Assembly: GCA_030762175.1 (NCBI GenBank)
Contig: CM060846.1
Coordinates: forward strand, 309,600,512-309,664,511
Length of the DNA stretch: 64,000 nucleotides
Direction: 5' to 3'
Source: Metallyticus violacea
Taxonomy: Eukaryota; Arthropoda; Insecta; Mantodea; Metallyticidae
The notes below the pieces were generated by a model. It was not told the DNA's origin, did no database searches, and worked only from the letters and a program-made list of their open reading frames with translations. A program made the translations under genes and the position numbers. Shown here one piece after another: positions 12,431 through 24,369 of the stretch (within the stretch, counting starts at the first letter, position 1; the number at the start of each line of letters is the position of its first letter).

Positions 12431-13035
12431 AGTGAGATTATTTGAGTTATAGGCCGTTAGAGCTCGGCTATGTACTTAAAGCTAGTCTACAAGTGCTATA
12501 ATACAAGTGCAAATAGCTGCTTGTAGTTAGTTTGAGGAAGGCTTTGTTAGCGAGTGACTGTGCGTCCATATGATACCTAGCTACTTTCATTGTGTGTTAA
12601 CTGTTCATCGCTCTTTGTGGCACTATATAAATACAGTATTGAAGAATGGGTATTTGCGTATGGTCATATGTGAAAACGGATTGCTGTAGAGAAGTGGGAA
12701 GGCGATACGAAAAAAAAAAAAAATATATATCCTGGCAATTGTGTGCCAGATAGAGAATGTGTTACAAGAGACAGGATCTCTCAGTTAAAAGAAACGTGTT
12801 CCAAACCACCGAGTTGAAGAAAATGTTGATGAAAAACAGGAATTTTATATCCAAATTCCCGCAATGTATTGCCACCGAGGGGCATTCTTTTAAGCATCCT
12901 TTACAGCACAGATTAGGGGTAATTATTATCAGTTTTAAATACAGTATCATTTTATGCTTTAAATAAACATAAAAATTCCAAATTTGCACATGGCGATCTT
13001 ATCTGCTTTTCCGGTTGCAGTGCCCGCACTTTCCT
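12431..13035 (+). repeat. Repeat F copy 2
   Basis: Diverged partner of 7871-8511 in the same orientation, with matching blocks in the same order. It has an added poly-A run near 12711 and lacks the 44 bp duplication. Overlapping frames on both strands at 12757-12989 are within the repeat and are not supported as genes. Confidence 0.65.
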
Positions 13036-15057
13036 AGTAAGCAGCCGCGTTCAAACAGCCCATAATTAAAATAGCCTCACTTTATTTAGAATGTTTCTAA
13101 TTACTAGAGTGACACATGTCTTCCTGTAAATGTATATCACTTTTACAGGATAGCAGCATAATTGGGATTCTAAGAGACAAATTAATTTGCAGTGGCTTAA
13201 AGAAAAATAACTGGTATTGGCACAAAAAAAGTGTTAACAAAAGTACATTAAATTAGTGTATGTTGGGAAGTAAATAAACTATGCAAAACTATCAACAAAA
13301 AGACAGCTTGCATCATATTAATTAGTGACATAAGAATTAAATTCATAATGTGATGAAACATACCTTGTAAAGCGTGCAGTGTTGCAAATTGTCATAAACC
13401 ATGTTGTAAATAAATGCGCCTAAACTTTTTCAAATATTTTACATGGCGGCCTCTGGTAGTTTGAAGGTCATAACACCTTATTACTGTTACTAATTCGGAA
13501 CACCTCACAGGAGTCGCCAATCACTGAGAAATAGAACAAACTCTGTAGGGGGAACTGGAGGGTCAAATGATTTAACAATATGGCGGATAGTGCTGATGTA
13601 GTACATGGTACTATGTTTTAATATGAATAGATGATATTTATAAAAGTGTTGTTACGAGGCTGTCCACTTGTTCTTTTAATTTCACAAACTACGGTGAATA
13701 TTTTATGTGGAACATATAGCCTTCTAAGAATTTTTATCACTTTGCATATGCCACCATTGAAATAACAAATGAAACAATTTTGTAGCTGTTATAAACTGTT
13801 TTTTTTTTTTTCGCTCTCCAAAATCTTCAAATATTTTTGGTTATAGTGTTATTGGAATGAATTATTTTACATTACTGCTCGCCTAAGGAAATTTCCACTG
13901 ATTTATCCTTATAAACAAAATATAATTCACGTAATAGCGTACAACTAAAATGATTAAAATCATGTCGTGTCTGCATTCAAATTTAAAATGTGCATAAAAG
14001 CCGCTAGTAAAAATACCGCTTTACCTTTTACATACGTTAACACTATCCTGCATTTGTGCGTTACTAAAAGCTTCTCGTACGGTGTGTAAATACAGCTTAA
14101 TATGTGCAGATAAAGTATCTCATTGATTCTTTTGTCTTAGGTAAGGGTTTTCTTTCTTTTTTCTTTCTTTCTTCCTCTGTTGATTTTTTTTATTGTTTCA
14201 TGCCGTTGGGTTTCATCAGCCTGTAGACAACGTTGTTTATGCTACAGGGCATTCAGCTAAACTCTCGTTCTAGCTACTATATAGCTTATTCGAGAACTAC
14301 ACACCAAGATATATTCGGTGTGCAATTTGCCATAATCCATGTTCATTCAATTTATCGATTGACTTGAGCTTATAGCTTGTTTTAAAATACATCCAAAAGC
14401 GATATATTCATTCATTATTCACTTTTGAAGGAAAAGAAGCAATCTCATGCTATCACAGTGTCAAATAAATAAATAAAGTTATGAAGTGATGAAGTATTTT
14501 AATTCTGATCACCAAGGTACACATAAAACATATCCAACGTATTTCGTTTATAACCAGCAACAGATGATCACGGATCTCGACAGATATAGCAGGAGCAGAA
14601 TAGCAATGCAGTTTTGCTGTTATAAAGGCTAAAAAAACATTCTAAAAATTGTGTTAAAAACATTTCTTACAGGAGTGGACTGAAATTTCTAACAAATGTA
14701 ACTAATACAGTTTCTAACATAAGTTTCTTGCACAAAATAAGTGCATTTGAGGAACATTTTCGTTCTCAGGCAGTGTCTAACATACATTAATGTAAGCGCT
14801 GCTATGAAAATACAAGCTCAAGCAGACAATGATGCTTCCTGCTAATTGTGTCATTTATGCATTTTGCATATTTACTAATGTTTTATTTATATATTTTTGT
14901 CATCTTTCTTTCTGGTATACAGTCTCCATTTGGTAGGTTACCAATGTATAGTTTAATTTTATCAAATATCAGTTGCGGTGTTTTCTAGTTAAACTTAGCA
15001 TTTTTGTTATAGGTTAACGTACCTCATATGACAAACCTTAGTTACCTGGCATTCACC
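13036..15057. other. No gene or recognised repeat seen
   Basis: AT-rich DNA with a poly-T run near 13799-13811 and a pyrimidine-rich TTTC tract near 14149-14180. No coding or RNA signature. Confidence 0.45.
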
Positions 15058-15175
15058 GTTTCCGGGTAAGAAAGAACTCCGGAAAAAACTTTACTCAGAC
15101 AACTGACCTTACGGAATCCGAGTCCACACTTCCACATTTACAGGCAGAAAGGTTAACCGCCAAATCCGAAGGTGA
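15058..15175 (-). repeat. SINE-E copy, tRNA-derived
   Basis: On the minus strand there is an A-box-like GGCGGTTAACC, then a B-box-like TGGACTCGGATTCCG, then the body motif TTTTTTCCGGAGTTCTTTCTTACCC. The body motif recurs after the tRNA-like head at 57800-57940, and more weakly at 56370-56508, which is why the three are grouped as one family. Confidence 0.5.
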
Positions 15176-15659
15176 TCTAAATCTAAGTGGTTTTATAATA
15201 ACATTTTGCATTTTCATGATTTTCATTGATGTATTTAGCTTATTTTTCAGGCTCCTTAAGTATGTTCTACGAATTTTTCATGGGTACAAAACTTTAATTA
15301 GAGCATTGTGTTACCATAAACAGCTGGGTCAGGGGAATAGAAACAGCGCATGGAGGAAGATTAAAAAGCGCTAGAAGGATAAGGATAAGCAGCAGGCAAT
15401 TGCGCAATGCAGATGATGATTTCGCTGAAAGGCTAAATGGGGATGGAGGAAATGCATCAAAACAGGGACTGCGCTCACCAGACATGGCTCAGACTAGGGA
15501 CATTGCGGGTGTTTTGAGATCACGATAGCTTACCCATATGCGAGGAACGGGAATCATGGACACATACACTAACTGATCTTTAGGGGAGAATGAGGGTAAA
15601 AGTATCTGTACACTCCGTTACGGGATCGAACAGAAGGAGATGGTCTTGCTGGACTCTGC

Positions 15660-15724
15660 TGGCGGGAAGATATGGCAAATTTTTGATGAAAATGAGACAG
15701 TTCAGGTCTAAAAAGGCTGATTGA
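15660..15724 (+). pseudogene. LINE ORF2 C-terminal remnant
   Basis: The frame reading GRYGKFLMKMRQFRSKKAD ends at TGA 15722-15724. It matches the end of the minus-strand LINE remnant at 8765-8825 in both DNA (about three quarters identical over 50 bases) and protein (G-x-FLMK-x-R-xx-RS-x-KA). Upstream to about 15340 the base composition is less AT-rich and may be more of the same element, but I could not read further motifs. Confidence 0.6.
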
Positions 15725-16077
15725 ATGAATGTGTGCGAGTATGTATGTGTGTGTTACTTCTTACTTTATTTCTTTCTATTTTATTTTGTGTATGTATTTT
15801 AACAATTTTAATTCTTATTTTCATTTTATTGTACTTTTATTTAATTTTTGAATATATATGTTCATTTTATAGTTTACTGTGAAGTATTTAATCTAATATC
15901 TTCTATTAAATCAAATAGGTCTAATGTATTGGGCCAGTGCACATGATGAAGTTTTATTCTAATAGTGATCATAATGTATATAGCAGTTAACTTAATGAAT
16001 TAATGGACTGATAATGATAACTTATGTATGTAGATAACTGTTATATTACCAATATTTGAAGATTAGATCCAAATATA

Positions 16078-16274
16078 GGGTGTTCGAAAAGTTGCTGTAA
16101 ACTGAATGTTACTACGCTTAGGAATGACAGTTACCTTATGACAGCTGCGCGCGCAACATGATGAGAAGAATATCTGACTGTTACCATGCACACAGACATT
16201 TTTACTTGGCGCTTCAATTACTTTTCAGTAAATTCTTGTAATATTGTTTCAACAGTGACTTTTCGGACAATTTT
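16078..16274. mobile_element. MITE, ~200 bp, Tc1/mariner-type ends
   Basis: The left end GGGTGTTCGAAAAGTTGCTG follows a TA. The right end, ...CAACAGTGACTTTTCGGACAAT, is the imperfect reverse complement of the left. The GGGTGTTC(G/A)AAAAGT start resembles ends of Tc1/mariner-related elements. At about 200 bp it has no coding capacity and would depend on a transposase supplied elsewhere. Confidence 0.65.
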
Positions 16275-17514
16275 TATAAAAAGGGATTACGAAAGATGTT
16301 GAGATAAAGCCAATAAAAGTTAACACATAATAAAATGCAAACAAAATAAACTCTTATGAAACGAAAATGCCCCCGTAAAGAATTATCCCATTGGTACCTA
16401 GTAGCAATTATGGCATTTTCCTGGGCTTACTGAAATATCACGTGATATGTTGTATGGTTTCAGCTTCTCGTTTTATAGTATGCCCTTGTTCTTGTTATTT
16501 GGGCACACTTTAATAGTATCAAAAATAGATTATTTCCGTATTTTTATTTATGTAAGTGTTTACTTTTTACTTTTGCTGCGTTATCACAGATTCATTTTCT
16601 TTCTTTCAAATGCAAAGGAACGTAAGCAAGCCGAAAGAGTGTAGTCTGAGGTATTGCGAGAGCGTTTTCACGTACTTAGCATGGAGTGATCCAGATGTCA
16701 GCTATATTTTAGCAGACATTTATAGGAACATGTAAAGTGCACATGGTGGAAGCAGGAAATGTATGTAATGCAGGGCCACGGAGAGCTCTGCTTTTTATCT
16801 CGTGTCTGCATGGAATTGTAATGGGGGAAGTGGCCCATAGTCGCTATGCATACCTTTCCACTTTAATATCACCTTCTCTTTTCCTCTACAGCCGTTACAC
16901 CAAAGAAGCTAAATGCCGCTCCAGCACTGAAAACGTTATCAAGACGAACGTACTTCAGTTCAGGATTGGCTGACGCTATGCTAATCATTTGAGTATAGCC
17001 CTTGAAGGGATGCATAGGTGAAAATGGAAAATGGGATCTTTTTTTATCATGCTAATGTACTTTTTATTTTAACATATAATTAAATAAAAATTTATGGGCA
17101 TTTTCCAAATTAAAGCCGTTTGTCATTGTTTTGCAAACCCAGGGGGAAACACAGCAGTCCCTTAACATTTCGTGGAAGTAACACTGACTCTGTGTATAGG
17201 ACACCAGTTTTTAGCATTCACTTTTATTAACTTTTTCACATGTATTAAATCTTTCTATATGTTCAAAATAATTTTCTTTAAAAACATCCTGTGCTTTTAA
17301 ATATGTTATATCACAAGGACCTATATACTTTTTCAAGCTTTATTTGTTCTTTTATTTAAACAATAAAAAACATTGAAATAGTAAGGACAGGGAAAAAAGA
17401 AATAATGGAATCAAAACAAGTAATCATAATCTGGATCTCTTCTTCATAACAAGATCTGCTTGAAAATAAACTAGCAGAAACGGCAGCAAAATAAGCAACA
17501 CATCTTCTCGTACA
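16275..17514. other. No gene or recognised repeat seen
   Basis: Chance open frames at 16447-16644 and 16737-16973 have no domain. AT-rich otherwise. Confidence 0.45.
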
Positions 17515-17794
17515 CCGCCACGGGTGGCGAGGTCGTTAAGGCACGAACTCGTGAGCGGGAGGTCTGGGGTTCGAATACCGCCAGGACCGTCCTCCCTGAC
17601 TAAGTTTTTTCCAGGTTTTCCTCAGTCCTCATGACTGGCAAATGCCGGGGAGGTACCCTAAACTTAGGCCTGGAACGTTTCCTTTTTTAAAAAAAATCGT
17701 TTCCCAATATGTTATTTCATTTCATGTATCACTAGTGTTCACCGCCTGTGGTGCCTCAGTAGTAAAAACGGGTGTTAAACACCATTCAAAAAAA
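17515..17794 (+). repeat. SINE-B copy 2, near full length with target duplications
   Basis: The tRNA-like head (GGCGAGGTCGTTAAGGCACG, then B-box GGGGTTCGAATACC) has the class II look of a Leu or Ser tRNA. The body GCAAATGCCGGGGAGGTACC and tail GTTAAACACCATTCAAAAAA follow. The flanks are a 13 bp duplication with one mismatch (ATCTTCTCGTACA at 17502-17514; ATCTTCCCGTACA at 17795-17807), proving target-primed insertion. It is non-coding and was transcribed by RNA polymerase III when active. Confidence 0.92.
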
Positions 17795-18103
17795 ATCTTC
17801 CCGTACAGAAAACGGGCATCAGTGTGTAGCATGCCAATGTAGTCACAGAAATAGAACAATTCCGTCGGAAACAAGATATTAGCACAAGTTTGAGGCGAGT
17901 TAAGGTATTGACGTTAGAGGTAGGCGGTTAGAGGCAAGCAGAAATCTGCTGTTCGTTTACATCGGAACGTTGACTTCAGGGACAGTATAGTTGATGATAA
18001 GCCAACTTGGCGTCCATGATAGAAAAATCTTTCATCGCTGCTGATCATAAACACAAAAGAAAACTAAACACATTTGATTTGAAATATATCCTCCAACAGA
18101 CTC

Positions 18104-18127
18104 AAAAAAAAAAAAAAAAAAAAAAAA
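18104..18127 (+). repeat. Poly-A tract, 24 bp
   Basis: Uninterrupted A run. No SINE or LINE body was recognised immediately upstream, so its origin is unclear. Confidence 0.9.
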
Positions 18128-18627
18128 TCATACGTTATACAGTGTATCATTAAACCTACAAGTTAAAGTTCATATCTCCGTATTTAACAATTAAACTTAC
18201 TCTTATCTGCTCCACAAGAGCCCTCGTTCTATGAGCAATACCGTTAAACATCTCATAAAAGACTGCAGCAAATGCCTGAACCAGCATTCCTTGTGAAGTA
18301 ACAAGAGCGCTTGGAGTTCTTTCCTACTGTCGAGTGTCTCAGTTCACTTAAACTAAAAACTAAAGGCAAAACCAAAGATTATTGAACTGGATTATATGAC
18401 GCTGGACGAATAAGAAATATTTTACGAATGAATAAAGTGGACGCTTGAGCTAAACCCCCACAGAAAGGATTCGGTGTTGACCTTTACCAAGAATACACTC
18501 CGGCGACCTCATGAATTACACTCCGTGAAGACCTCCCTTCGAGCGAATGGCGGGAAACTGAAAATGACAGCTAACCTCTCCTCTATCAGGCACGACTAAG
18601 GACAACCATCTCTGTTGGCGCTGCCAC

Positions 18628-18629
<2 letters not shown>

Positions 18630-18669
<40 letters not shown>
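18630..18669. repeat. (AG)n microsatellite
   Basis: Twenty AG units. They produce a Leu-Ser run in a 146-codon minus-strand frame that I reject as a gene. Confidence 0.97.
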
Positions 18670-18670
<1 letters not shown>

Positions 18671-18954
18671 ACTTGCACATGGCATGGGTTTCAGTCCTTT
18701 TGAAGATTACACTACGTAACTCTCGCCACCACAGGATTAGTTCAATAATTGCGGAGGAGCTCCGATCTAATAACTTGTTGGTACAAGTAAACGGATCTCT
18801 ACAAACTAGACAGAATTTCAATAACAGAATATCTGCTATTCCTAATAACCACGCGGAGTTAAATTGTTTTTTTTTTTTCTTTGTGGCCGATGTCAATGCG
18901 TTACGCAATGAACCCGACGAGTCTATCTCATTTAGGTAACAAACGGAGTGGTGC

Positions 18955-19371
18955 ATGGGTTAGTTGCTCTTCATAGGCTCTGCAAGTAAGATTGCTTACC
19001 AGTGTAACTGCTACAGTAACGTAGCAGTTCTGCTCGCTCCTTCCAAACGTGGCTAGACAGGGAAAACTTTTGGTACTTACACTCTAAAAGATGTATAAAA
19101 GTGTGAATTGGTTGTGAAAGTTAAAAGAAGAAACCTTGAAAGTATATTTGTAAAATCAATTTGTAGTTTTATAACTATATTCCTTAACCTTTAGAGTTTA
19201 TTTTAAGCGCCAAAAGCTATTTCAATGACCACATTTTCCCTGTCTAATTGTTAGACACACACACGCTTGGTGGAAGCAGCTGGGAGAATATGCTAAGTTA
19301 CTGTAACAGTTACAATGATAAATATTATCTTACCTTCAGAGTCTAAAGACGGCTACCTACCTAGTATGTCC
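18955..19371. repeat. Imperfect long inverted repeat (foldback/MITE-like)
   Basis: The left arm (about 18955-19090) and right arm (about 19189-19371) are reverse complements with indels. Matching pairs in order from the centre outward are ACTCTAAAAG with CTTTAGAGT, CTAGACAGGGAAAA with TTTTCCCTGTCTA, AACTGCTACAGTAAC with GTTACTGTAACAGTT, and GCTCTGCAAGTAAGAT with ATCTTACCTTCAGAGTC. The spacer is about 100 bp. No coding sequence. The exact ends and target duplication were not found. Confidence 0.65.
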
Positions 19372-20029
19372 CTTAAAGAGCAAAGACCTCTAAATACGTA
19401 GGGGTAGCTGTTTTTTTTTTTTCCTAACGTGGTGAGCTATTCCACGCTAGTTGTTCATGTGCTATTTAAGATACTATGCCTATTTTGTTCCTTGGTTCAC
19501 TATTTCTCACTGCGCTGTTTATTCGCTGCTCAAGTGTTGCTCGAGATATTTTAATTTTTCTCTTCCTCTTGCTACACTTAACCTGGGTGTACTTACAGAG
19601 GTCTGTCCATTGTCTCCTTATTGTGTTCCTTTTCCTATTCGGGGTCCAATGTGGAGATCTTGTATTTATAATCCCCACTTAATTAACACAGTATTTTCAA
19701 GTGAGAAATACTTATACGCATGTATTTAATACTTGTAGTGCTTTAAAAGTACATTATTTTAGCTAATACAACTAGCATACAATCTAAAAAATTACTTGAA
19801 TTTGGTGCCTGAATAAAGAAATTGGAAGTTAATGTTCACAGGAAAATATTGTTTTCATGATAAGAAAAAGCACAATCTGTCACTATTATAGTTTATGGAC
19901 TGTTTTATTTTTTAAATAAACTTGAAAAATAATAATTCGAATAAAACTTAAAAGAGGACAAGTTCTGGTTTAGATAATTAGGAAAAAACAATAATCACAC
20001 TTTTTAACATGTCACTTTTCCGTAGTATG
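19372..20029. other. No gene or recognised repeat seen
   Basis: Three overlapping frames at 19451-19729 on both strands have no domain. Confidence 0.45.
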
Positions 20030-20745
20030 CATCACAATAAATTACAAGTGCTTTTAAAAAGTTCCATAAAAGTAAGCATAAGTTTGAAGGCAGAAAAAGA
20101 TTTTTCCACATCTACAGATATCACTGGAGCATATTTCATTTTGGGGATATGCATAACCTCAAAGCAAGTCAAATTCGTTTTAATTCGCTGTACACAAATA
20201 CGAAAACCCTTGGTTTTGCTGCTACACAAATTCCAGCTTGTTTCTTATCTTCTTTCAAATTTCCGGGCCGCTTGAGCAATCTTCTGCTTGACGGTTTCAA
20301 TTATTTCAATGTTTTATACAAAGGCACGCTTATCTTTTTATTTTAGTATTACTTGAAGCTAGGAAGTTGAAATTTTATCTGAGGTTTTTGACGACAGACC
20401 GGTCATTGAAACATCTCTTTGCAGATGAGACATGTGCAGCATTTCAAGTTAAATCATTCACAACCTTCTTGCTGTTTTCAAAAAGTTCACTATAATATTC
20501 AGCAATTTTGAGCCAAGTGTCCCAGATTGTAAGCCCAAGTTTTGATGGTTATGGAATATCTGACATATCTCTAAAAGCTTGTGCTCAGCGATGCCTTAAT
20601 GAAAATCCTTTTTACAGTTGAAGTAAGTTATTGAAAGCACGGGCTAGGCAGGTTATAGGCACTAGAGAGGAGTAAAACGCCCTCAGTAGTGGGGCTGCCG
20701 AGATCATGTAAATTTCACAGAGAAAAATGTGTAGCTTCATAACAA
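20030..20745 (-). pseudogene. hAT transposase C-terminal half (CGGBP1-like family), pseudogene
   Basis: The strongest signal is KYAPVISVDVEKSFSAFK at about 20086-20139 on the minus strand. This is the dimerisation signature of the CGGBP1-like branch of hAT transposases ('KYAPVTSVDVERSFS'). Reading back upstream, in the order expected for that family, are an EIIETVKQKI segment (about 20290), AEYYSELFEN (about 20490), a GLTIWDTWLK segment like 'TRWGTWL' (about 20530), ITCLARAFNN like 'VTCLAHAFHR' (about 20655) and SAAPLL like 'DAAPYM' (about 20715). Several frameshifts and stops separate them. The N-terminal zinc finger and terminal repeats were not found, so this is a truncated dead copy. Confidence 0.85.
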
Positions 20746-21998
20746 GTATCTTAAGGATATATTCTTATTTATAATTGTTCATTCTGTTCAAATTAATGTT
20801 ATCACTAAATTTATAACATTAAATTTTTCTTTTTTGTTTTGAACTACAATCAGAGCGGCAATCATATAGCAATAGATATATTTTGAAAATAAAAATTTAT
20901 CGTTTACCATTTACATACATGCGTCATAGAATGTAATTTCCCCTCCGTTGCATAACAGAGCCTTGCACAAAGAGGAACACTTTTGGAGCACTTAATTTAT
21001 GGCATTTTACTGTTCAGACACATTTACCATCAAGTGAGATGATTTCGATGAGTTTGATTTAATACTCTTTATCATAATTTTAAAACATTCTTTCAGTTAT
21101 CGTACATTAGCCTACTCTAATGAGAGGAAGAATTGCTTTTAGTCGTTCCATACAATGCTTGCGAGCAAGTCTGTAATAATAAGAATAGCTGGAGTGAAGA
21201 AACACACATTGTTTTCATTTCTTGCTATGTCCACATTTCAGTAGAGGGGTAAAACGTTGTAGACAGTGGAGTGTAGCTTACGCTCATGGTGAAAATGTGT
21301 ACCCTAAACCTGTCAATTTCGCCGAGTCAATCTACACAGTTAATACTGCTTTATTTTTTGTCACTTTGCACTGGTTTTACCTGGACATCTGTAGATATCT
21401 TCAACGTTCATAAACTATATTTTATTATTTCTATTGCTCAATTTAACACATCAAATGTAAGGGGAAAACAAAGGAAAAAGCTTGAAGAGAGATGACATTC
21501 ATTGCCTTGCCCGAATTCACATTTCCAAACAGACAAAATTCACTCATTCGAAATAAAGAAAAATATCTAATATTTGATTGCGTTTGCATTTTTATACAAA
21601 AATATCCATTTTTAAGCACGAAATTAAGAAATAGACACCAACGTCAAAATGCCATTTATATGCACTATAAAACTGCAACATGTTAAGCATTTAACACCTC
21701 AAAAACTTAAACATTTTGATTTTATTTATGGTATCTATTGAGGAAAAGTAAGATCCGCTGTCTAATGATGAACCCCACCACCTTCTTTGAGTTCGCCCAG
21801 ATGAGCGATCACGAAGGAAAAAATAGTACTATAGTGCAGTTTTTAATTAAATAATTAATTGCTCAAACTGGTAGAAATAACTGAAGAGAAAATTGAGGAT
21901 TATTGATTTGGATTTTGTATTTCTTCTATCAGTTCTATCAGTTTTCCATTGAATATTCTCTAAAACCAATGACCTTCAGGGGACCAGTGGTGCACACG
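20746..21998. other. No gene or recognised repeat seen
   Basis: Chance frames at 21222-21686 only. The missing N-terminal part of the hAT copy, expected here on the minus strand, could not be recognised. Confidence 0.4.
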
Positions 21999-22008
21999 GT
22001 CTCGGAAT

Positions 22009-22295
22009 ACCGCCACTGGTGGCCTAAGTCGTTAAGGCTAAGGCACGGACTCGTGAGCGAGAGGTTTGGAGTTCGAATACCGCCAGGACCGTCCTCCATG
22101 ACTGCGTTTTTTTCAGGTTCTCCTCAGTCCTCATAAATGGCAAATGCCGGGGAGGTACCCTAAACTTAGGCCTGGAACGTTTCCTTCCTTAAAAAAATCC
22201 TTTCCCTATATATCATTTCATCTCATGTATCACCAGTGTTCACCGCTTGTGGTGCCTCAGTAGTAAAAACGAGCGTTAAACACCATTCAAAAAAA
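22009..22295 (+). repeat. SINE-B copy 3, full length
   Basis: Same head, body and tail as the copy at 17515, with a short duplication in the A-box region (GTTAAGGCTAAGGCACGG). It is flanked by GTCTCGGAAT (21999-22008) and GTCTTGGAAT (22296-22305), a one-mismatch target duplication. A frame crossing it is not a gene. Confidence 0.92.
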
Positions 22296-22305
22296 GTCTT
22301 GGAAT

Positions 22306-24063
22306 GTATTGTGCACATGAAAAGCTTACAAAATTAAGAAAAGTTAATTGAGTTCTTGAATTCTACGAAAACCTGAAATAATTCACACCCTACAATTTCC
22401 ATGAACAGAACTGAGTTAAGGATAAGTATAGTGGCAATGCATGGATATTTAAATACAATAAAAATTTCTATATTAAACTGGATAATATCTCAACAGAATT
22501 TAAAGCACGATTTTTACGCTGTAAGAAATTGAAATTTCTAAAATTAGGCGTCGCTGTTCAGTTCATAAATCATGATCAACATTTCTCTGTGGATGAACTG
22601 GACAAATTATTAGAAGCTTGTGTTTTCTTAAATTGCATTAAATTGCGAATAGAACTGAAATTTTTATTTTCTTCTCAGCACAAAGAAGCATCCGACTGCA
22701 TCATGCACAGGACTGAATTTAAAAATTGATGAGAATGAAACGAAAAATATTATTTCGGTAGCCTTCAAACTATTTTGCCTGATTGCATCTCTGCAACTTT
22801 TGCTTCATTTGAAAGGAGTTTTTATTTCCTTACACGTATAACAACGTATTGAAAAACAGTATGGCCCAATAGAGCTTATTAGTTCATGCTTGCGTTTCAA
22901 TTAAAAAGGAGTACTGAAAATGCATTCGGGAAGAAGAGTAGAGTAAATTTGTTTTACAAGAAAGCACGTTTCTTCTGTTTACAATGGACAATTTTATTTG
23001 TAAATATTAGTGTACCACCCTGATTAGTATGATTGTTACCGTCATCATCATAAATATATTAGTAGTAGTATTAGTAGGTAACAGTAGCGTGGATATTAAT
23101 CCTAAATGCATGTATGTGCATACATTTTTAAGACATAGGAGTTTTTCGATATCTTATGAACAGTCTGGCTTCCCCAGAATTTGGGCTCATATGTGAGAGG
23201 GTGTATAAATTTTCTTCCATGGTCTTTAACTTTTCATGCTGCCGGAGTTTACAAATGCTAGTATTAATTTATTTTAACTGGTTTTAAAACAGCTATGCAT
23301 TGAATAAAATTCATTAAACTAATTGTAAAGCATTTAAAACACGTTACAAAGTAGATTAATATATATTTATGACAGAAAATGTACCAGCTTTAATAACAGA
23401 GACATGTTACACAAATTAATTTTCGAAAAAGTTATTTTTAATTAAAGTAGCACTTAGTGGATAAATTAGAGTTAAACGCTCTGCTTGATAAAGTTGGTAG
23501 GGATAGATTTTATTTCCCAATTATCTTTAAATTTTATTTTTGTACAGCTGCTGAAGGACTTGACCAAATTTGAACCTATTTATTTTACTTCACTTATCAT
23601 TCTCAGCAATTATGAGGATTGACTATGAATGTTAAAAACCAAACATTAACCACTCACCTTCTTATTGTGGTGAAAATTATTCAATAACATGACATAGGGG
23701 ATCTATACCTGTTCGTAATATTTTAAATTAATTTTAATAAAGGATATTATAGACAGTAAATAGACTTTATGTTATTTATAATTTGTATTGTAATATAATA
23801 CGATAATTTTGAGACAATTCTCAATTTAAATATATGAGATAGAAACATTTTCTAGTAATTTAAGACCTACCTATTTCAATCAGTCAGTTAGACAGGCTTT
23901 ATATGTATCCCTCCAGACACAAATGTGTTTGTTATTAGTATGCAATACTTAACAGTTATTTACAATACGTGAGCAACACTAATCGAGTCATGAATGAAGC
24001 AAAGCCACTATTTAAAGGGTTAGTATACGTATTCATCTGCTTTAGAAGGTTCGTGTGCGGTCT
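22306..24063. other. AT-rich sequence, no gene seen
   Basis: One 66-codon frame at 22529-22729 has no recognised domain. A short TAGTAGTA tract lies near 23059. Confidence 0.45.
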
Positions 24064-24076
24064 CTATATTTTACGT

Positions 24077-24357
24077 CAGTCTTGGTGGTGTAGTGGTTAC
24101 CATACTTGCCTCCTAAACACAAGATCGCGGGTCCGAACCCGGCCAGGATCGATGGATTTTTTCGGGCGTAAAAATCCTAAGTATAGCTTCCTTCGGAAGG
24201 AAAGTAAAACCGTCTGTCCCTTGTCGTACATTTACGGCACGAAAAAGAACCTCAAGCCTAAAAGAGAGGCCTCTGAACAAAATTTGTCGGTCGTTTCACG
24301 TCCTGAGTTGAGTGGAATGCTGATGACCTTAGCGTCCATAAATAAATCAATAAAAAA
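24077..24357 (+). repeat. SINE-A copy 2, full length
   Basis: The tRNA-like head is intact, with A-box TGGTGTAGTGGTTACC and B-box GGGTCCGAACCC. Its first bases (TCTTGG) can pair with CCAGGA after the B-box, like an acceptor stem. The body carries CTTCCTTCGGAAGG, a perfect small hairpin, and the tail ends in ATAAATAAATCAAT. Flanking repeats CTATATTTTAC (24064-24074) and CTATATTTTGC (24358-24368) are the target duplication. A 134-codon frame over it is repeat-derived. Confidence 0.92.
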
Positions 24358-24369
24358 CTATATTTTGCA

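Noticed and set aside
18516..18956. 146-codon minus-strand open frame, the longest in the window
   Set aside because: It runs through an (AG)n microsatellite (Leu-Ser run) and a poly-Lys stretch, overlaps a plus frame, and has no domain.
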